Source of the DNA: Nipponacmea schrenckii
Taxonomy: Eukaryota > Mollusca > Gastropoda > Lottiidae
Direction of reading: 5' to 3'
DNA length: 64,000 nt
Assembly (NCBI GenBank): GCA_030562195.1
Contig: CM060202.1
Coordinates: 25,096,317-25,160,316 of the forward strand
Position numbers and translations under genes: made by a program. The stretch's first letter is position 1. Every line of letters begins with the position of its first letter. A model generated the notes under the pieces. The model saw nothing but the letters and a program-made list of their open reading frames with translations. It was not told the origin of the DNA and ran no database searches. This document shows positions 56,780 to 64,000 of this stretch, piece after piece.

Positions 56780-57622
56780 GCTATACGCCCACCAGCAGCA
56801 AATTTTTATTGGTGAGCAAAACACCAACAGCAAATAAGTCAGAAAGCCAGGAACCAATGGTCGAAATTTCATCAATATGAACAAGCATACCAAGTTTCAT
56901 TGAAATCCGATGAAAACTGTGGTCTCTATTGTGGCCACAAGCAATTGTGGACGGACGGACGGACGTCCGGACAGACAGGGTCAACCGCAATATACGTCCA
57001 CATTATATGTGGGCATATAAAAATGTTTGGATAAATATTGTAGCCTGTATCAGACCCACAAGCTGAATTTGACGAATTCTCACTAAGAAAAGGGGCTTAA
57101 CTCACCAACCGTAAAAGTCAGAAAGCTGATTTTCGAAAGGAATCGAGATTTTATGATGACAAAGACATCTACCAAGTTTCGAAAAGATCAGAAAAAAATT
57201 GTGGCCTGTATCGCACCTACAAGCTGAATTTGACGAAGTTTCGCTAAATAAGAGGGCATAACTCACCAACCGTAAAAATCAGAAAGCTGTTTTTCGAAAG
57301 GAACCGAGATTATATGATGATAGAGACACATACCAAGTTTCGAAAAGATTGGACAAAAATTGTGGCCTGAATCGCGCCCACAAGCTGAATTTGACGAATT
57401 TTCGCTAAAAAAGAGGGCATAACTCACAAACCGTAAAAGTCAGAAAGCTGGTTTTCCAAAGGAACCGAGATTTTATGATGGCAGAGACACATACCAAGTT
57501 TCATTGTAATCCGATGAAAACTGTGGTCTCTATTGTGGCCACAAGCAATTGTGGACGGACGGACGTCCGGACGGACAGGGTCAACCGCAATATACGTCCA
57601 CATTATATGTAGGCGTATAAAA
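56780..57622. repeat. Hairpin-ended repeat, two adjacent copies
   Basis: The first copy runs from tatacgcccacc (56782) to tatgtgggcatata (57018), with a ggac tract at 56950. The second runs to tatgtaggcgtata (57620) and has three units of about 180 bp: ctcaccaaccgtaaaagtca, ctgatttttcgaaaggaacc-like, ataccaagtttcgaaaagat. The unit sequence differs from the copies at 23210 and 40146 although the ends are alike, so several internal unit types share one end type. Confidence 0.75.
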
Positions 57623-57629
57623 ACTGAAA

Positions 57630-58330
57630 TTTAACTAAATATAAGATTGGTTCATTTGTTACTTAATTTTCTTGAGGATTAGCTTAAGCCCAGAAACGAA
57701 GGAGGCACCTGTACCATCTTCCCGATGAGCGATCTAGGTGAAATGAAACTTATATGTGTCCTTGATACTCACTATATACAATAGATAATTACAACGCTTC
57801 CTTCCATCATAAATGCAGTTTCAAAGTTTACAGTTGAGTATTTTTTCGAGACTAATGCATTTTCGTATTCGCACCCTCTTTTCCATGACCGATCGGTATG
57901 AAACTTGACATAAAGGCACACTAAAGTTTGTCCTTAATATTCATTAGAAATTGCAAATAATTTTTACCCTTCCATCTTAAATTGATATTTCAGAAGAGCT
58001 TTTAACATTTATGTCGAGCATATCGTATTGCGAAAGGAAAGGAAAGATGTACAAACGTGTATATCGTTGCTAAAGGATCATGCGGTATAACATAAGATCA
58101 GGAATTATATTCCAGAATTTTTTTTCAATGTGGTGCCAGTTACTAAATTTGAATTATCCTAAATAAGCAACGGGATGCCGCTTCAGGTTTATGTATCTGT
58201 AATTACTTGGAGGCCATGTTACCAACAATCGTCTGAAAACTGCTCCGAGCACAGAACGCTTCTTGATGATGGAATCCATTTATCACGCTTCACTTGTACA
58301 AATTTTGTCCACAGACGAGCTCTCTCATGG
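57630..58330. other. Two diverged units of a further tandem repeat; no gene recognised
   Basis: Two blocks resemble each other: 57715-57850 (ttcccgatgagcgatctagg, gaaacttatatgtgtccttg, cttccttccatcataaatg) and 57880-58010 (ttccatgaccgatcggtatg, gtttgtccttaatattcatt, cccttccatcttaaattg). They are probably repeat units of about 170 bp. Confidence 0.45.
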
Positions 58331-58332
58331 TT

Positions 58333-59026
58333 GTTAGGCCATTCGTATAGCTGACTTTCCGAATGGCTAGAAAACATAGCCACGCAGCAGCTTGGCATTC
58401 TGTGATTTAAGCTTTGCTTCCAAGGAGGTTATATTAACTGTAGACGACATGACGTCATTTTGCTGTACAGAGAACTGACGCCAGTAACAAAAATATAATT
58501 ACCTTTAATAAGAAAGCTAAATTAACTTGAATATTTTACTATTTTGAAGCTTGGTATAATTAATTGGTATGACCCTGCTTTGGTAACAACAAAGCGTAAC
58601 GCAATCTATTTCTGGCTTATATAAGCGCACAATTTGGCATTTTTGTACGCATTTTTTTCAAATAAATAGGGGTTGGTTGTTTGGCCATTCGTATAGCTGA
58701 CTTTCCGAATGGCTACAAAACATAGCCACGCAGCAGCTTGGCATTCTGTGATTTAAGCTTTGCTTCCAAGGAGGTTATATTAACTGTAGACGGCAGGACG
58801 TCATTTTGCTGTACAGAGAACTGACGCCAGTAACAAAAATATAATTACCTTTAATAAGAAAGCTAAATTAACTTGAATATTTTACTATTTTGAAGCTTGG
58901 TATAATTAATTGGTATGACCCTGCCTTGGTAACAACAAAGCGTAACGCAATCTATTTCTGGCTTATATAAGCGCACAATTTGGCATTTTTGTACGCATTG
59001 TTTTTCAAATAAATAGGGGAATTAAA
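58333..59026. repeat. 347-bp tandem duplication, two nearly identical copies
   Basis: ggccattcgtatagctgact begins at 58337 and 58684 (period 347), and the copies differ at only a few positions (ctagaaaac/ctacaaaac, gacgacatg/gacggcagg, ctgctttgg/ctgccttgg). Each unit contains a short hairpin (ccattcg...cgaatgg), gacgtcattttgctgtacag and, near its end, the palindromic cttatataag. I do not recognise a gene in it. Confidence 0.88.
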
Positions 59027-59029
59027 TAA

Positions 59030-60480
59030 GCTGATTTTAATAATTTTAAAGTGGACTGCTCCGTGGACATTAATATCAAGACAGAACAGTTTCTAACTGA
59101 AGCAGGGCCTTTTAACCGAATTATGCGCAATTTTGGCTACTAGTATTTGGTTATCTTTTAAATGAAAATAGGCATAATAACTGTAATATAAGTATTTTTA
59201 TTTATATCATCAAGTTATAAAATGATGAATAGGCCTACATACATGCATACACACTCTCTCAGAATATGCTATAGAATGCATACACACATACACACGCACG
59301 CACATAGGCCTAAATAGGCTATATAATAAATAATATATTAAAATTAAATAGATTTCAACTACTTAGCATAAAACTTGGATGGAATTATAGAAACTAATCT
59401 TAACATATCTATACGTCTTTTGAACAAATCTTTGTATTAACTATGGCTATGTTATTTCCATTGTTTGAAAAAAGCAAAAACTCCAATATATCTGTCTTAT
59501 ATATTTCAACATTATATACAATATAATAACAAAATAAAGCTGATTGAGCAAAAACAAGAAAGAAAAATGTGTATATGTATATGATGATCCGTCAGACAAT
59601 TTAGGCAACCGTCAGAAAATTTCAAGGGCGTTTGGAAGCTTTAAATAGCTATTTGTGGTACCCGGAGTTAATAGTTTTGCTTGAACACTCGGAAAATATA
59701 TCGGCGTCGGAAAATTTCTTCTGTTCGACCCCCTCGGTAAAAACCCTGGCGTCGGGCCTGCTCTGGTAGGTCTTAGACCGACATGTTGACTCTGAATAAT
59801 AGGTTTAGGGTATAATGCAAAATCTCGAAATAAAGAAATATTTTAATATTATCTAGGCCTAATCTAGTCTAGGTGTAAATGAATTTTGACGTTGGATATG
59901 GTAAGGTCTAGCTAGGCTTATTTATCATTTTGATCTTCGAATGGAGACTATCGTTATCTTTTCTGATAGCAACTTACTTATGGAAAGTGACTGACTGCAC
60001 TTTTTGTCGCTTTTGTTGCTGCAACCATATGCAGAACAACAAGGCATTGCACTTGTTTACATTGGCGACCAACAAGACAGGGTCATACCAAGATGGCGGC
60101 AAGAACCCGTATGTGGCTTTAGTAATATGGCGTCATGCCGTCTCTAGTTATCTAACCTCCTTGTTTGCTTCTATGCAGGAGAAAATGGCGTCATCAACAT
60201 TCAGTTCTGGATATGACGTCACTTTCCAATTAATGACGAAAACAGTCGATGATTTTTTGTGGCGTAACTAAGGGCCGTTCCTATGCTTTTACAGGTGGTT
60301 TTTTTAGCGATAACTCGAGAACGGGATGAGATATCGAAATAAAAAAAAACTGCATTGTATTCGAATTTTTTTTTACGTTTTCACTCATAAAACAAACTTT
60401 GCATAACCCCTTTAAGAACTTATGTGAAATTAAAGGCGAATTTCGGACTTGAATAATATGTAAAACTCAATTTAAACAAA
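59030..60480. other. No gene recognised; one unassigned open frame
   Basis: A 113-codon frame at 59930-60271 (+), rich in Cys at its start (TFCRFCCCNH), has no domain that I recognise, and I see no matching splice or promoter context. A microsatellite-like acacacac tract lies at 59240-59300. Confidence 0.35.
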
Positions 60481-60489
60481 ACTCAGATG

Positions 60490-60778
60490 TGGAATTTTAC
60501 CTTTAAGAAAAGAGACTGGTAGATATGTCGGTGAACAGCCAAATGAACGTGTATGCCCATTTTGCGACTCTAACTCGACTGAGTACGAGTACCATTTTGT
60601 ACTAAATTGCTCGTCATACGATGCCTTGCGAGAAAACCTTTAGTGATATATTACATAACAATGGCACACATGTCAGATGACGAAAAATTGATCTTTCTGT
60701 TGGCGAACTATCCGAGAAAACTTGCTAAATATACGATGAACGCTTTCCAAAATCGACGCAGAGTGCTATATGCGTGAT
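60490..60778 (+). pseudogene. Non-LTR retrotransposon C-terminal zinc-finger fragment
   Basis: Reads KETGRYVGEQPNERVCPFC then STEYEYHFVLNCSSYDALRE, and after a frameshift LLANYPRKLAKYTMNAF. The C-x2-C...H-x4-C arrangement after GRY-type text is the usual extreme C-terminus of many invertebrate non-LTR RT proteins. No RT precedes it here. Confidence 0.75.
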
Positions 60779-60989
60779 CTGATTATTGACAATTTGTTTC
60801 TTTACCTCTTAATTTCGTATATTTGCTCAAACTTTGTTTAAATTTTGAAATCCGTGAAAAGGTGAAATACTTTATTTATAAATCTGAAAGAGACCCAACG
60901 GGTCGGGTGTATTTTGTACGTATATAGCGTTGTTATTAGACAATCATGTCGCTATAGTTGATTGAATAATAATAAGGGAAAAATTCTTC

Positions 60990-61108
60990 CTTATCTACCG
61001 ATCAACAAATCAAGCTATTTGTATATGTTGTTAAATAACTGTGTCGTTGTTTTTGCTTCAATTGTATGTGTTTTAGGTTATCTGTTTTTATAAAAGTAGC
61101 ACAGAAAG
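60990..61108 (+). promoter_or_regulatory. Conserved upstream segment of Ig gene C (putative promoter or 5'UTR)
   Basis: Homologous to 7600-7706. It carries tgttgttaaataac at 61026, gtgtcgttgttttt and a tataaaagtagcacag stretch just before the ATG. In gene A the corresponding stretch is gtatgtaaaagtagcaca, so the tata is not conserved and is too close to the start to be trusted as a TATA box. Confidence 0.45.
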
Positions 61109-61163
61109 ATGAGGATTGTGTTAAACCTTCTTATAGTTCTTATGAAATTCTGTCTATCAACAG
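61109..61163 (+). CDS. Ig receptor gene C, exon 1: signal peptide
   Basis: ATG at 61109 opens 18 codons plus one base before the donor gtaata, phase 1 as in gene A. The peptide is MRIVLNLLIVLMKFCLST, with the same LNLLIVL core and FCL-S/P-T end as gene A. Intron 1 follows to beyond the window. It carries an L1/Tx1-like insert (61690-63330) and, from 63448, the same sequence that precedes the V exon in gene A. The rest of the gene should therefore begin at or just beyond position 64000. Confidence 0.78.
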
Positions 61164-61369
61164 GTAATATATTATTTCTTATAATAATCATTATGAATCG
61201 TCATGTCTCTCGACAGTTGATCGAATTATTTATATTTATTGGAGTCGGGTTTCTAAATTTATATTATGATGCGGGCTAAGTGGAAAATTCAAACAGAATT
61301 ATAAAATGTTATAATTCATATCTATAAATTAATATATAAAATATTATGCAGAAACAAAATTTGTGAACA

Positions 61370-61535
61370 CAATGCTATTAATTAGACCGAATAAAATACT
61401 AATTTGTATTGGCCTTATTCTATAAAAGTTGAATGCCCGATTGTGACAAGTAACAACGCATTTTTTTTATCGCAACGTGACGCATAAAACATTTATATTT
61501 TATTTGACATGTATTGTGTCTAATGTTAAGTAATA
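61370..61535 (+). repeat. Intron 1 segment of gene C shared with remnant D
   Basis: Matches 39345-39580 (gctattaattagaccg, actaatttgtat, atgcccgattgtgac, aacatttatattttatttga). Gene A's intron 1 lacks an obvious match, so C and D are closer to each other here than to A. Confidence 0.65.
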
Positions 61536-61689
61536 CACAGTTTAGTTATTCATATAATATTCATGTCATATCGTTTATGTACAATAAACAATAATATTCC
61601 CCTCGTGTTGTTGTCATGCGAAGCTTAGAACTACGTCAGTATCATACCATATTTTGCACGAGACAATTCCTGCTCTTTGACTTAATTAG

Positions 61690-63330
61690 CACAGCCTTAT
61701 TAGGAGGTGCGCGATCGGTCAGTAAATATGAAAGAAACTACTATTATAAAAATGAAATGAATGGAGTTTTACGTCCTACTCTTCTGCATTACGCATTGCA
61801 TTGCGGGTACTATTAGAAAACCTTAATAACACACTGCAGGATCAAGAACAATAAATACCAATAAAGACAATCCAGAAATTAACACAACTAAAAATAAAAT
61901 ACTTACATTAGAACAGGAATTTCATTTTGGCACCAACATCATATCTAAAAATCTAAAACAGAATACACCGGAAGTGACTTCTCAAATACAGAACTTTGCA
62001 AATTATTCGAAATAAAAAACTCAACTAACAAAGAAATCAACGAAATAGAGGACAAGGACGGCAAAGTACTATCCGCTAGAGACACTATTTTACCTACATT
62101 TCAAAAATATTATTTAGATCTATATACCACACAAAATATAACTGAAACCCACAGTAATAACTTCTTAAATACTGAAAACTTACAACAGAACAACAACAAC
62201 TCCCACTTCCTATCACCGGAAACAACGTTTACGCCGCTCTGAACTTATTTCACTATAACAAATCTCCAGCCTTATTAGGAGGTGTGCGATCCCATAGGGA
62301 AATTTCAATCAAAGACTCGGTCAGTATATATGAAAGAAACTACAATTATAAAAATGAAATGAATGGAGTTTTACGTCCTACTCTTCTGCATTACGCATTG
62401 CATTGCGGGTACTATTAGAAAACCTTAATAACACATTGCAGGATCAAGAACAATAAATACCAATAAAGACAATCCAGAAATTAACACAACTAAAAATAAA
62501 ATACTTACATTAGAACAGGAATTTCATTTTGGCACCAACATCATATCTAAAAATCTAAAACAGAATACACCGGAAGTGACTTCTCAAATACATAACTTTG
62601 CAAATTATTCGAAATAAAAAAACTCAACTAACAAAGAAATCAACGAAATAGAGGACAAGGGCGGCAAAGTACTATACGCTAGAGACACTATTTTACCTAC
62701 ATTTCAAAAATATTATTTAGGTCTATATACCACACAAAATATAACTGAAACCCACAGTAATAACTTCTTAAATACTGAAAACTTACTACAGAACAACAAC
62801 AACTCCCACTTCCTGTCACCGGAAACAACGTTTACGCCGCTCTGAACTTATTTCACTATAACAAATCTCCAGGAATTAATGGTCTACCCAAGGAGTTCTT
62901 TCTGGAATTCTGGTCACAGATCGTCGAGGAACAAAAAAACCTCATAAACAATATATACTTTCACCAGACTTTACAACAACTAAAAAATCAGCCATCATCA
63001 CCATCTCTTACAAAACAATGGAAATCACAAACATTTAAAAAATAACAGACCAATATAACTCTTTACAGTCGACTACAAAATCATTACGAAAATCCTCGCT
63101 AATCGGCTATCCGGAGTTCTAGGTAGACTCACCCTGCCCATTCAAACTGGGGCCGGAAAAGGTAAAACCATACTGGATAACTTACAATCGATCCACTTCA
63201 TTTAACAGTACTTGGAGCTAGAACAGATAAAGGGTACCCTAGTCGGGTTCGACCCGGAGAAGGCGTTTTGATAGAATTGAGCACAATTACCTGTACATCC
63301 TTCTCCAAAATCTAACAAGAACAAAAAGCA
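61690..63330 (+). pseudogene. L1/Tx1-like non-LTR retrotransposon with a 580-600-bp tandem duplication
   Basis: The pre-RT region appears twice: agccttattaggaggtg starts near 61690 and near 62269, and both copies run through gaggacaagg and caacgtttacgccgctctga to acaaatctccag. The second copy has about 25 extra bases (gatcccatagggaaatttca...). After it the RT continues: SPGINGLPKEFFLEFWSQIV (about 62870-62930), NRPISLFTVDYKIITKILAN in shifted frames (about 63040-63105), and VGFDPEKAF (about 63240). Homology stops at about 63330. It lies in intron 1 of gene C. Confidence 0.82.
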
Positions 63331-63447
63331 GATGATATCTAGGTTATACTCATTCCATACACCGTAACGAATTTAGACATTTCTTTGGTGTTAAGGGCCG
63401 GAATTGGTCCAAGGAATGATTGGACTGATTCTTTCAGTCTGCTGATT

Positions 63448-64000
63448 GTTTGATTAGGAAGCTTAGAAAACGAAAACGGGACATTTTATTTAGCATGATT
63501 CAGGATGGAGAAAGATATTTTGAAGATTAGTTTTTGTTTTCGAATATTCGGGGCAATCCCAAACAGCATTTCTTTTGGCGACGTACAACGGTTTCGAGTA
63601 AATATACAAAAAAAAAGGAATTCAAATAGAAAATCATGGGTTTTTGTTGAGTATTTTCCATTATTTAAACATTTTTGCATTCAGAAAATTTTTGCAATAA
63701 AAATTGTGTGGTATTTGATGGTAACTTAGATTATATTTACCAAAGGACAAACGGCCCCCACAATTCAAGATGGTTTTCTATCGCACTTTTATCCTTATAC
63801 TTGGATACATGAACAAAGAGTTGATAAAGATAACACCATAAATAGCATATGATCGGTTTTGAAGAAAGTGTTTTGTAAGCAAAACCATAACTAATCCGTA
63901 TATCACGCCCAATGTACCAGATTCATGACAGAGAGCAACAATAACATGTAAACGTTTAATACGTATTTCGACGATTCAGTAAAAAAGGTATTGTAATCGT
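63448..64000 (+). repeat. Intron 1 end of gene C, duplicate of 10871-11440
   Basis: Near-identical to the intron segment that directly precedes the V exon of gene A, with a deletion of about 40 bp and a second smaller one in C. By alignment the V-exon acceptor of C should lie within tens of bases of the window's right edge. The last bases do not show a convincing acceptor followed by open Ig-like sequence, so I place the exon outside. Confidence 0.72.

Noticed and set aside
59930..60271. 113-codon plus-strand open frame with a Cys-rich start
   Set aside because: Longest non-repeat frame in its region, but no domain, homologue in the window or splice support; listed only as unassigned.
61090..61100. 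TATA box before gene C
   Set aside because: tataaaag lies only about 20 bp before the ATG and the corresponding bases in gene A are gtatgtaaaag, so it is not conserved as a TATA box.

Overview
The window is eukaryotic, AT-rich, intron-bearing animal DNA, most likely from a mollusc or another lophotrochozoan. The reasons are spliced immunoglobulin-domain exons with GT-AG borders, no bacterial gene layout, and a dense load of degraded transposons (BEL/Pao, two Ty3/gypsy types, CR1-like, L1/Tx1-like and Penelope-like fragments, hAT, Harbinger-, Kolobok- and IS3EU-like DNA elements, Polinton-type genes). It also holds many copies of a repeat whose ends read tacgcccac...gtgggcgta, which I associate with mollusc genomes. 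The species assignment is inference. Two runs of exactly 500 N (16673-17172 and 54184-54683) are assembly gaps.

The only host genes I can support are members of one immunoglobulin-superfamily receptor family. Gene A (+) has a signal-peptide exon at 7707-7764, a V-like exon at 11481-11870, a C2-like Ig exon at 12380-12670, a linker exon at 12961-13017 and a broken I-set Ig exon at 14432-14714. Gene B (-) has the same exons, intact, from 32763 down to 30917, then a transmembrane exon (28109-27978) and two cytoplasmic exons (27210-27169 and 26697-26471). Gene C (+) shows a signal-peptide exon at 61109-61163 and an intron that runs off the right edge. A fourth remnant, D (37190-39590, +), keeps the 5' flank and first-intron sequence but no exon. 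All the splice junctions I could place are phase 1, and the V exons of A and B are both exactly 390 bp. The most membrane-distal Ig exon differs far more between A and B than the next one, as expected for a recognition domain. This cluster is the best candidate here for an undescribed biological system.

Layout: 1-5870 holds a BEL/Pao relic and a Kolobok-like MITE copy. 5870-17200 is the 5' flank and body of gene A; its introns carry a CR1-like tail, a protein-primed family B DNA polymerase relic, an inverted-repeat element holding a SINE, and a 54-bp minisatellite split by a hAT element. 17400-22400 is a gypsy element of Gmr1 type (integrase upstream of RT) that joins a Polinton-type integrase module. 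22400-26470 contains a hairpin-ended repeat and CR1-like fragments. 26471-32763 is gene B with a 14/56/504-bp hierarchical satellite in one intron. 33000-37190 has fragments of non-LTR and Penelope-like elements and a long palindrome. 37190-39590 is remnant D, interrupted by a Harbinger-type MITE. 39600-52330 is a second gypsy element whose gag is split by about 9.3 kb of nested insertions. 52480-53680 is a palindrome-rich element. 54690-60950 has L1-like and other repeats and a 347-bp tandem duplication. 60980-64000 is the start of gene C with an L1/Tx1-like insertion.

All coordinates come from reading the sequence by eye. Exon borders of genes A and B are supported by agreement between the two copies and by reading-frame closure. 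Transposon family names rest on motif recognition and on target-site duplications, not on database searches.
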